Part shown: in pieces, positions 1-6,663 of the stretch | Layout of the letters: each line of letters starts with the position of its first letter | Position numbering within the stretch: the stretch's first letter is position 1 | Source of the DNA: JAVVFH01 sp032250585 | GTDB lineage: Bacteria; Pseudomonadota; Gammaproteobacteria; Xanthomonadales; SZUA-36 | Assembly: GCA_032250585.1 (NCBI GenBank) | Contig: JAVVFH010000184.1 | Location: 1-6,922 of the forward strand | Reading direction: 5' to 3' | Length of the DNA stretch: 6,922 bases | Program-made: the position numbers and the translations under genes | The notes under the pieces: model-generated | Told to the model about the DNA's origin: nothing | Database searches by the model: none | The model's input: the letters and a program-made list of their open reading frames with translations, nothing else

Positions 1-1648
1 TGATCGCGGTCATGCGGGCTCGCACCAGCGGCACGAAGTCGGGTTCGTCCAGGCCGCGCTGGCGCATGAAAGCGGTCATCGGCCGGGTTTCCTGTGGCTG
101 GATATTGATCAGGAACTGGTTCGGGGCATCGGCAGGCAGACTCTGGCGCCAGGTGTCCATCAGTTCGGTGCGGACGGTCGACAGCAGCAGCAAGACCATC
201 AGGCCGAGTCCGAAGGCCACCACCTGGATGACGCTTTCGCGCCCGCGCCGTGCGAGGTTGGCAAGGCCGTAGCGCCAGGCCACCCCCGCCGCGCCGCGGA
301 AGCCCTGCAGTGACCGCACCAGCAGCCAGCCGGCGCCGGCCAGTGCCAGGAAGGTCGCTGCGGCACCGATGAAAATCGTCATCACCAGTCGCGTGTCGCG
401 CATGATCCACAACAACAGGAGCAGCACCGCGGCCACCCCGGCCAGCCAGCTGATGCCGTAGCGCAGCGGCGGCGGGTCGAGGTCCTGGCGCAGCACACGC
501 AAGGGCGATGTCTTGCCCATCTGCGCCAGGTCCGGCAGTGCGAAGCCCGCCAGAATGCTGAGCGAAGTAACCAGGCCAAGCACGGCCGGCTGCAGGCCGG
601 GCGCCGGCAATGCCTGGCCGATCAGGTCGCGCATCAGCCACGCCAGTCCGAATTGCGCGAAGAAACCGAGCAGACTGCCGACGACCCCGCCGGCCAGCGC
701 CAGCAACAGCAGCTGCAGCAGGCTGCTGCGAAAGATCAATGCCTCGCTGGCGCCCATGCATTTCATCAGCGCGGTGCGGTCCCGGTGGCGGTGGGAGTAG
801 CGCCGCGCAGCCATCGCGACGGCAACGGCGGCCAGCAGCACCGACACCAGCGAGGCCAGGTTCAAAAAGCGCCCGGCCCGTTCCATCGCCGAGCGGATCT
901 GCGGGTTGCTGTCGCGGATGTCGCTGAGGCGCTCGCCGTCTGCGAGGCGCTCGCCGAGTTCGGCTTTGAAGCGGTTGACGGTGGCCCGGTCGCCGGCGAA
1001 CAACAAACGGTAGCGCACGCGGCTGCCGGGCTGGACCAGGCCGGTGCGCTCGAGATCGGCATGGTTGATCAGCAGGGTCGGCGCGAGATCGACGAAGCTC
1101 CAGCCCTCGTCCGGGCGAAAATCGAGCACCCGGTTCAGCGTCAGCTGCGTGTTGCCGATTTTCAGCACCGAGCCGGTTTCGACGCCCAGTCGCGCCATCA
1201 GGCGCGGCGCGGCCCAGGCTTCGCCGGGTGCCGGGATCGCCGCAGTCGGGCTGGCCTCTCCCAGCAAGCGTTCGGCGGTCTTCAGTTGCCCGCGCAACGG
1301 GTATCCCTGCGTGGCCGCGCGCACCGCCGCCAGTGCACTGGACTCGCCGCTGAACACGACGCTCGGCATGCTGGTCAGGCGCGCGGTTTCCAGGCCCGCG
1401 TCCTGCGCAAGCTTTTCGTAGGCGGCAGGGATCGGCCGCGTCGAGGCCAGCCGCAGGTCTGCCGCCAGCGACTCGGCGGCGCGCATTTCAACGGCCTGCC
1501 CAACCCGGTCGGTCAAAAAGGCGACGCCCGTCAGGGCCGCGACAGCCAGCAGCAGCGCCGCGATAAGCACCGTCAGTTCGCCCGCGCGCCAGTCGCGCAG
1601 CAGCAGCTTGCCGGCCAGTCGGGTGCTGTGGAGCAGGCCGCTTTTCAC
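1..1648 (-). CDS. ybbP: YbbP-type ABC transporter permease (MacB/FtsX superfamily), C-terminus cut by window edge
   Basis: This is the membrane subunit of the YbbAP complex in the inner membrane. In E. coli the complex is associated with TesA and is thought to move hydrophobic molecules out of the bilayer (recalled knowledge, not shown here). The frame is open from a GTG at 1648-1646 to the left edge, giving 549 codons; E. coli YbbP is about 800 residues, so roughly a third is missing. A membrane segment at about residues 25-45 is followed by a large periplasmic domain (about 46-260). Further segments lie near 261-281, 306-330, 355-371, 400-416, 421-444 and 473-491, the usual FtsX-like layout. 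Stretches closely matching E. coli YbbP include APRLM, QPGSRV, PLRVLR, and FLINI followed by VRARMTAI at the cut end. The GTG start overlaps the ybbA stop by four bases (GTGA), and the next ATG in frame falls after the first membrane segment, so GTG is preferred. Cotranscription with ybbA is very likely. Confidence 0.92.
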   Translation of the reverse strand, partial: MKSGLLHSTRLAGKLLLRDWRAGELTVLIAALLLAVAALTGVAFLTDRVGQAVEMRAAESLAADLRLASTRPIPAAYEKLAQDAGLETARLTSMPSVVFSGESSALAAVRAATQGYPLRGQLKTAERLLGEASPTAAIPAPGEAWAAPRLMARLGVETGSVLKIGNTQLTLNRVLDFRPDEGWSFVDLAPTLLINHADLERTGLVQPGSRVRYRLLFAGDRATVNRFKAELGERLADGERLSDIRDSNPQIRSAMERAGRFLNLASLVSVLLAAVAVAMAARRYSHRHRDRTALMKCMGASEALIFRSSLLQLLLLALAGGVVGSLLGFFAQFGLAWLMRDLIGQALPAPGLQPAVLGLVTSLSILAGFALPDLAQMGKTSPLRVLRQDLDPPPLRYGISWLAGVAAVLLLLLWIMRDTRLVMTIFIGAAATFLALAGAGWLLVRSLQGFRGAAGVAWRYGLANLARRGRESVIQVVAFGLGLMVLLLLSTVRTELMDTWRQSLPADAPNQFLINIQPQETRPMTAFMRQRGLDEPDFVPLVRARMTAI

Positions 1649-2361
1649 TGCGAGAGCTCGCGGCGGGTTTGCGCGCCGCTGGCCTCGCGCTCGATGCGGC
1701 CTTCGTCCATGTACAGCACGCGGTCACAGCGCGCGGCCAGACTCAGATCGTGCGTGACCAGTATCAGGGTGGTGCCCGATTCGGCGTTCATCCGGAACAG
1801 CAGGTCGATCACGGTTACGCCCGTGCGCCGGTCGAGGTTGCCGGTCGGTTCGTCGGCGAAAAGGACCGTCGGGCGGACCACGAAAGCGCGCGCGATGGCG
1901 ATGCGCTGTTTCTCGCCGCCGGACAACTGGTTCGGGTAATGGCCCTTGCGGCGTTCCAGGCCGACCGTGCCGATGGCATGCAGCGCCGCTTTTTCCGGCT
2001 GGCTGGCACCGGCCAGTTCCAGCGGCAGCATGACGTTCTCCAGCGCGGTCAGGGACGGGATCAGGTGGAAGGACTGAAACACGAAGCCGACGTGGTCCGC
2101 GCGCAGCGCCGCGCGGCCGTCCTCGTCCAGCGCGGTGATTTCCTCGCTGCCCAGCCAGATTTGCCCGCTGCTGGGAACATCCAGGCCGGCCAGCAGTCCG
2201 AGCAGCGTGGACTTGCCGGCCCCGGAAACGCCGACGATGGCGACCGATTCGCCGCCGCGAACTTCCAGGCTGACGTCGTCCAGGATGGTTAAGGGCCCTT
2301 CCGGGCTGCTAACCTGCTTGGACAATCGTGCTGCTTTCAGAACCGGTTGAGGGGTATTCAT
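1645..2361 (-). CDS. ybbA: YbbA, ATP-binding subunit of the YbbAP ABC transporter
   Basis: This cytoplasmic ATPase powers the YbbP permease and belongs to the LolD/MacB-like ABC group. The chosen protein has 238 residues (E. coli YbbA about 228). It carries Walker A GVSGAGKST (44-52), Q-loop Gln96 within VFQSF, signature LSGGE (146-150), Walker B VLFADEP with catalytic Glu171, D-loop NLD (175-177) and switch His204 in VTHD. The segments HVGFVFQSF, FADEPTGNLD and AARCDR are the usual YbbA wording, so all nucleotide-binding parts look intact. The frame stays open upstream to an ATG at 2457, but the ATG at 2361-2359 puts the first beta strand right after the start, as in relatives, and avoids overlap with tesA. 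Its ribosome-binding site is weak. The gene is divergent from tesA, with start codons sharing CATG, and its stop overlaps the ybbP start. Confidence 0.94.
   Translation of the reverse strand: MNTPQPVLKAARLSKQVSSPEGPLTILDDVSLEVRGGESVAIVGVSGAGKSTLLGLLAGLDVPSSGQIWLGSEEITALDEDGRAALRADHVGFVFQSFHLIPSLTALENVMLPLELAGASQPEKAALHAIGTVGLERRKGHYPNQLSGGEKQRIAIARAFVVRPTVLFADEPTGNLDRRTGVTVIDLLFRMNAESGTTLILVTHDLSLAARCDRVLYMDEGRIEREASGAQTRRELSQ
2349..2354 (+). promoter_or_regulatory. Ribosome-binding site of tesA
   Basis: GAGGGG lies five bases before the tesA ATG. It supports that start over any other and sits inside the first codons of ybbA on the opposite strand. Confidence 0.7.
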
Positions 2362-2986
2362 GCGTTTCAGATGCTCGCTGCTTTCCGTATTGTTCAGCCT
2401 GTCGCTGCTCAGCACAATGCTACAGGCTGCCGATGACGAAAATCCCGACATCGTCATTCTCGGCGACAGCCTGAGTGCGGCGTACGGAATGGAAGTCGAC
2501 CAGTCCTGGCCCAGCCTTCTGCAGCGGCGGTTGGATGAAGATGGTTACGCTTACCGCGTTTTCAACTCGAGCATCACCGGCGACACCACCCAGAGCGGGC
2601 TGAACCGCTTGCCCCGCCTGCTGGAGCGGGAACCTGCCGTGGTGATCATCGAACTGGGCGGCAACGACGGTTTGCGCGGCCTGCCGCTGGAGGTCACGCG
2701 GCAGAACCTGTCGTCGATGATCCGCCACAGCCAGGCCGCCGGCGCCACCGTGCTGCTGGCGGAAATGCGCCTGCCGCCCAACTACGGGGCGACCTATATC
2801 GAAAGGTTCCATCGGGCCTACGGCGAACTGGCCCGCGAGCACGGGGCGATTTTGCTGCCGTTCCTGCTGGAAGACATCGCGCTCGATCCGGGTCTGATGC
2901 AGGAAGACGGCATTCACCCGAACGCCGCGGCGCAGTCCGTCATCCTGGACCTCGTCTGGGCGGTGCTCGAACCGCAGTTGCAGTAA
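2360..2986 (+). CDS. tesA: TesA, secreted GDSL/SGNH acyl-CoA thioesterase I / lysophospholipase L1
   Basis: This periplasmic hydrolase cleaves acyl thioesters and lysophospholipids; E. coli TesA also has arylesterase and minor protease activity. The 208-residue protein begins with a Sec signal peptide: basic RFR, a hydrophobic core at about 7-21, and probable cleavage after Ala23 (LQA, then ADD). All SGNH blocks are present: GDSL with nucleophile Ser37, Gly74 in SITGDTTQSG, Asn102 in GGND, and the Asp183/His186 pair in DGIHPN. Length and motif spacing match E. coli TesA. The start is firm, because an in-frame stop lies 12 bases upstream and GAGGGG precedes the ATG at good spacing. Despite the historical thioesterase name, the signal peptide places it in the periplasm, away from cytoplasmic acyl-CoA. 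Divergence from ybbA-ybbP supports a shared lipid-processing role. Confidence 0.96.
   Translation: MRFRCSLLSVLFSLSLLSTMLQAADDENPDIVILGDSLSAAYGMEVDQSWPSLLQRRLDEDGYAYRVFNSSITGDTTQSGLNRLPRLLEREPAVVIIELGGNDGLRGLPLEVTRQNLSSMIRHSQAAGATVLLAEMRLPPNYGATYIERFHRAYGELAREHGAILLPFLLEDIALDPGLMQEDGIHPNAAAQSVILDLVWAVLEPQLQ
2389..2417 (-). promoter_or_regulatory. Weak candidate sigma-70 promoter for ybbA-ybbP
   Basis: On the minus strand, TTGTGC (2417-2412; three of six consensus -35 bases) is followed after 17 bases by AACAAT (2394-2389; four of six consensus -10 bases). It would start transcription roughly 20 bases ahead of the ybbA ATG. The site lies inside the tesA signal-peptide codons, where some ybbA promoter must lie if ybbA is transcribed from close by. 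The match is weak and could be chance. Confidence 0.2.
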
Positions 2987-3043
2987 TCATCGCCGTTCGT
3001 TCGGCAGGTCGGAATTCGGGACCAGATCCTCACCCGGGTCGGA

Positions 3044-3049
3044 TATACT
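3044..3049 (+). promoter_or_regulatory. Candidate -10 box of the pyc promoter
   Basis: TATACT (five of six consensus -10 bases) lies in the 105-bp tesA-pyc gap, about 43 bases ahead of the pyc ATG, in the only AT-rich part of the gap. No good -35 box stands 16-18 bases upstream, so an activator, or a weak -35 such as ACCAGA at 3021-3026, would be needed. Transcription would start near 3056, just before a run of eight T. Readthrough from tesA is the alternative. Confidence 0.35.
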
Positions 3050-3082
3050 CGTAAACCGTTTTTTTTCATCAGCACGTGGGCT

Positions 3083-3087
3083 GGGAG
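3083..3087 (+). promoter_or_regulatory. Ribosome-binding site of pyc
   Basis: GGGAG ends four bases before the pyc ATG. Spacing is slightly short but usable. No other start codon lies in frame nearby upstream, which fixes the pyc start. Confidence 0.6.
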
Positions 3088-3091
3088 TTTC

Positions 3092-6000
3092 ATGTCACAG
3101 GAAATTGTGTTCCGGGAAATCAACAAAATTCTGGTTGCGAATCGCGGCGAGATCGCCATCCGGATTCTGCGGGCGGCCGCCGAACTCGGTATTCGCACCG
3201 TCAGCGTATTCACCCATGAAGACCGCTTTTCACCGCACCGCTACAAGTCCGACGAGGCCTACCAGGTCGGTGACGACGACGAACCGCTGAAACCCTATCT
3301 GGACATCGAGGCGATCATCGAGATCGCGCGGCTCAACCAGGTCGACGCCATCCACCCCGGCTACGGCTTCCTGTCCGAAAACGTGGCCTTCGCCACCCGC
3401 TGCCGGGAAGAGGGCATCGTCTTCGTCGGCCCCTCGCCGGAAGCGATGGCGATGCTGGGCGACAAGGTCCAGGCCAAGCAGAATGCGATCGCCGCCGGCC
3501 TGCCGGTGATCGAGGACAGCCACGAAAAGCTCGAATCGCTGGACATTGCCCGGCGCGCAGCGCAGCGCATCGGTTTTCCGCTGATGCTCAAGGCGGCGGC
3601 CGGCGGCGGCGGCCGCGGCATGCGCGTGGTGCGCGACGCGAATGCGCTGGAGACCGCCTGGCGGGATGCGCGCAGCGAAGCGCTCAAGGCCTTCGGCGAC
3701 GATACGGTCTTCCTGGAAAAATTCATCGAAGCACCCAAGCACATCGAGGTGCAGGTGCTGGGCGATCAGTACGGCAACCTGGTGCACCTGTTCGAGCGCG
3801 ACTGCTCGGTGCAGCGGCGCTTCCAGAAAGTGGTCGAAGTGGCGCCCAGCACCGGCCTGGCGGAAAAGACGCGCCAGGCGCTGTACGATTATGCGCTGGC
3901 CATCACCCGTCACGTCGGCTACAGCAACGCCGGCACGGTGGAATTCCTGGTCGATGCCGAGGAGAACATTTTTTTCATCGAGGTCAATCCGCGCATCCAG
4001 GTGGAGCACACCGTCACCGAGCAGATCACCGGCATCGACATCGTGCGCAGCCAGATCCAGATCGCGCGCGGTCATCGGCTGAGCGATCCGGAACTCAATA
4101 TCCCCAGCCAGGAGTCGGTGCGCTGCAACGGCTTCGCGGTGCAGTGCCGCATCACCACTGAGGACCCGGAAAACAGCTTCCAGCCCGATTACGGCACGCT
4201 GATCGCCTACCGCAGCGCGGCCGGCTTCGGGATTCGCCTGGACGTCGGCGCCGCCTACGTGGGCGCGCGGGTGTCGCCGTTTTTCGACTCGATGCTGGTC
4301 AAGGTCACCTCGCAAGGCCGCACGCTGCAGGGCGCCATCCAGCGCGGCCACCGGGCGCTGCGCGAATTTCGCATCCGCGGTGTCAAGACCAACATCGGTT
4401 TTCTCGAAAACGTGCTCGAGCATCCGACCTTCCAGTCCGGCCAGACGACCGTGAATTTCATCGACAGCCATCCGGAACTGTTCGAGATCAAGCAGCCCTT
4501 CGACCGGGCCACGAAAACCCTGCGCTACATCGGCAATGTCATCGTCAACGGCAACTCGGACGTGCGCCACGTGGATCCCGGCAAACGTTTGCGCAAGCCG
4601 CAGATTCCGCCGTTCAATCGCCTCGCCGAATTTCCCCGTGGCAGCCGCAACCGGCTGCAGGAGATGGGCCCGGAGGCGTTTTGCCGCCAGGTCCGGGAGC
4701 AGAATCAGATCCTCTACACCGACACCACGTTCCGTGACGCGCACCAGTCACTGCTGGCCACCCGTGTGCGCAGCGTCGACATGCTGGCGGTGGCGGAGGG
4801 TTTCGCCAAGGCGCATCCGCAGCTGTTTTCGATGGAGATGTGGGGCGGGGCGACTTTCGACGTGTCCATGCGCTTCCTCCACGAATGTCCCTGGCGGCGC
4901 CTGCAGCAACTGCGTGAGGCGATGCCGAACGTGCTGTTCCAGATGCTGTTCCGCGGTTCCAACGCGGTCGGCTACACGGCCTATCCCGACAACCTGATCG
5001 AAAAATTCATCGAAGAATCCTGGAACAACGGCATCGACCTGTTCCGGATCTTCGATTCGCTGAACTGGATCGAGGGCATGAAGCGGTCGATCCAGGTGGT
5101 TCGCGAGCGCACCGGAGGCATTGCCGAAGCGACGATCTGCTACACCGGGGATGTGCTCAACCGCGAGCCCGGCTACCGCTACAATCTGCAGTATTACCTG
5201 GACATGGCGCGGCGCCTGGAGGACGAGGGCGCCCATATGCTGGCGTTGAAGGACATGGCGGGCCTGCTCAAGCCCTACGCGGCAGAGTTGCTGATTCCGG
5301 CGCTCCGCTCGGCGGTGGCCATCCCGGTGCACCTGCACACCCACGACACCTCGTCGATGCAGGCGGCGACACTGCTCAAGGCGATCGACAACGGCGTGGA
5401 CGTCGTCGACCTGTGCCTGAGTTCGATGTCCGGCCTGACCTCCCAGGTCAATATGAATTCGCTGATCGCGGCACTGCAGGGTCATGAGCGCGAGCAGCCC
5501 TTCGACCTCGTTTCGCTGAACCAGTACGCCAATTACTGGGAAGCGGTGCGCGAGTATTACTATCCTTTCGAATCCGGGCTCAAGGCCGGCACCGCCGAAG
5601 TCTACGATCACGAAATCCCCGGCGGCCAGTATTCCAACCTCAGACCACAGGCGATCGCACTTGGGCTGGAACACCGTTTCGAGCAGATCAAGAAAAACTA
5701 TGCCGTGGTCAACCGCATGTTCGGCGACATCGTCAAGGTGACGCCGTCCTCCAAGGTGGTCGGCGACATGGCTCTTTTTATGACGGCCAACGGGCTGAAT
5801 GAGAAGGACGTGATGGAGCAGGGCGACACGCTGGCTTTTCCGCAGTCGGTGGTCGACCTGTTCAGCGGCAAGCTGGGCCAGACCGAAGGCGGTTTTCCCC
5901 CGGCGCTGGCCGAGCGGGTGCTGAAGGGTAAAAAACCCCTGTCAGAGCGGCCCGGCGCGAGCCTGGATCCGGTCGATTTCGATGCCGAGTTCGCGGCCTT

Positions 6001-6550
6001 CCGGGAGGCCTTCGATGACAGCCTCGAGATGCTCGATTTTCTCAGTTACAGGATGTATCCCGAGGTCTTCCGCAGCTATTACGAGCACCGCCAGGAGTAC
6101 GGCGACATCGACTATCTGCCGACGCCGGCTTTCCTGTTCGGCCTGCAGCAGGGCCAGGAAATACTCGTTAAGCTGCAGCGCGGCAAGACCATTTCCATCC
6201 GCTTCATTTACCGCTCCAAGCCGGATGAAAACGGCAACTGCAAGGTGACTTTCGAGCTCAACGGGCAAACGCGCAGCGTGCTGATCAACGACGAATCCGC
6301 CACGCCGAAAGTCGCCCGTTATCGCAAGGCCACCGAGAAGAACGAGATGGGCGCGCCGTTGATGGGCCGGCTGTCGTCGGTTCTGATCAAGCCCGGTGAT
6401 ACGGTCGACAAGGACACGCCGATTTTTGTGATCGAAGCGATGAAAATGGAGACCACGATCACCGCCCCCGTGGAGGGCAAGGTCAAGGCCGTGCACCTGG
6501 AGGCTGGCACGCTGGTGGAGCAGGGCGACCTGGTGGTCGAATTCAGCTGA
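3092..6550 (+). CDS. pyc: Pyruvate carboxylase, single-chain, biotin-dependent
   Basis: This cytoplasmic enzyme makes oxaloacetate from pyruvate, bicarbonate and ATP, refilling the TCA cycle and feeding gluconeogenesis. At 1152 residues it is full length for the one-polypeptide (alpha4) type. The biotin carboxylase domain (about 10-465) has the ATP-grasp glycine loop (169-176), Lys167, metal-ligand Glu284 and Glu297, the RIQVEH motif (301-306) and Arg353. A linker/tetramerization region follows (about 469-530). The carboxyltransferase domain (about 535-890) has DTTFRDAHQS with metal ligand Asp549, Arg621, Lys720 in LKDMAG (the lysine normally carbamylated), HTHD (749-752) and Thr884 in KVTPSSK. 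After the second part of the tetramerization region comes a biotin carrier domain (about 1085-1152) with biotinyl Lys1118 in EAMKME. Domain order separates it from two-subunit PycA/PycB enzymes and from acetyl- or propionyl-CoA carboxylases. Residues 784-788 read SQVNM where many homologues have SQP. Acetyl-CoA activation is usual for the family but cannot be judged here. Confidence 0.98.
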   Translation: MSQEIVFREINKILVANRGEIAIRILRAAAELGIRTVSVFTHEDRFSPHRYKSDEAYQVGDDDEPLKPYLDIEAIIEIARLNQVDAIHPGYGFLSENVAFATRCREEGIVFVGPSPEAMAMLGDKVQAKQNAIAAGLPVIEDSHEKLESLDIARRAAQRIGFPLMLKAAAGGGGRGMRVVRDANALETAWRDARSEALKAFGDDTVFLEKFIEAPKHIEVQVLGDQYGNLVHLFERDCSVQRRFQKVVEVAPSTGLAEKTRQALYDYALAITRHVGYSNAGTVEFLVDAEENIFFIEVNPRIQVEHTVTEQITGIDIVRSQIQIARGHRLSDPELNIPSQESVRCNGFAVQCRITTEDPENSFQPDYGTLIAYRSAAGFGIRLDVGAAYVGARVSPFFDSMLVKVTSQGRTLQGAIQRGHRALREFRIRGVKTNIGFLENVLEHPTFQSGQTTVNFIDSHPELFEIKQPFDRATKTLRYIGNVIVNGNSDVRHVDPGKRLRKPQIPPFNRLAEFPRGSRNRLQEMGPEAFCRQVREQNQILYTDTTFRDAHQSLLATRVRSVDMLAVAEGFAKAHPQLFSMEMWGGATFDVSMRFLHECPWRRLQQLREAMPNVLFQMLFRGSNAVGYTAYPDNLIEKFIEESWNNGIDLFRIFDSLNWIEGMKRSIQVVRERTGGIAEATICYTGDVLNREPGYRYNLQYYLDMARRLEDEGAHMLALKDMAGLLKPYAAELLIPALRSAVAIPVHLHTHDTSSMQAATLLKAIDNGVDVVDLCLSSMSGLTSQVNMNSLIAALQGHEREQPFDLVSLNQYANYWEAVREYYYPFESGLKAGTAEVYDHEIPGGQYSNLRPQAIALGLEHRFEQIKKNYAVVNRMFGDIVKVTPSSKVVGDMALFMTANGLNEKDVMEQGDTLAFPQSVVDLFSGKLGQTEGGFPPALAERVLKGKKPLSERPGASLDPVDFDAEFAAFREAFDDSLEMLDFLSYRMYPEVFRSYYEHRQEYGDIDYLPTPAFLFGLQQGQEILVKLQRGKTISIRFIYRSKPDENGNCKVTFELNGQTRSVLINDESATPKVARYRKATEKNEMGAPLMGRLSSVLIKPGDTVDKDTPIFVIEAMKMETTITAPVEGKVKAVHLEAGTLVEQGDLVVEFS

Positions 6551-6584
6551 GCGGCGGTATCCGGCGGCGTGGCCCTGGCGGGTC

Positions 6585-6611
6585 CGGGAAAGCCAGGCCC
6601 CGGGCTTCCCG
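6585..6611. terminator. Hairpin between convergent pyc and SDR genes, possible terminator
   Basis: The arms CGGGAA (6585-6590) and TTCCCG (6606-6611) pair perfectly, and GCC/GGC continue the stem past one bulged A at 6591, leaving an eight-base loop. It lies in the 113-bp gap between two gene ends, where a two-way terminator is expected. No T-run follows on either strand, so it is not a classical intrinsic terminator; it may only stabilise 3' ends or be chance pairing in GC-rich DNA. Confidence 0.3.
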
Positions 6612-6663
6612 CAAGCCGCAACGGCCAGGCGCCATCGGCTGCGATGTGTCCGCGTGCTTTGGA

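Noticed and set aside
653..1939. Open plus-strand frame of 428 codons across ybbP and ybbA
   Set aside because: It lies antisense to two well-recognised genes, has low-complexity Gln/Ala/Arg-rich composition without any recognisable domain, and spans a gene boundary. Such frames are expected in GC-rich DNA opposite real coding regions.
2291..2300. Perfect 10-base palindrome AAGGGCCCTT ahead of tesA
   Set aside because: It falls in ybbA codons and no second copy or known operator pattern was seen; chance is likely in GC-rich DNA.
2310..2315. TGC-TAACCT as an extended -10 box for tesA
   Set aside because: Only three of six hexamer bases match and no -35 box is found at suitable spacing.
2362..2457. 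32-codon upstream extension of ybbA
   Set aside because: The frame is open, but the added residues have no counterpart in the family, overlap the tesA signal peptide, and the ATG at 2361 gives the expected YbbA length.
3059..3066. T8 run as an intrinsic terminator of tesA
   Set aside because: No stable stem directly precedes it; only short 4-bp pairings (such as 2992-2995 with 3002-3005) occur, and these are distant from the T-run.
3073..3078. CACGTG palindrome in the pyc leader
   Set aside because: A six-base palindrome alone is not evidence of a bacterial operator.
3230..4744. Open minus-strand frame of 504 codons inside pyc
   Set aside because: It is fully antisense to the biotin carboxylase domain, rich in His/Asp/Ala/Val as expected for the complement of a strongly biased gene, with no recognisable motif.
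4748..5674. Open minus-strand frame of 308 codons inside pyc
   Set aside because: It is antisense to the carboxyltransferase domain, with the same biased composition and no family resemblance.
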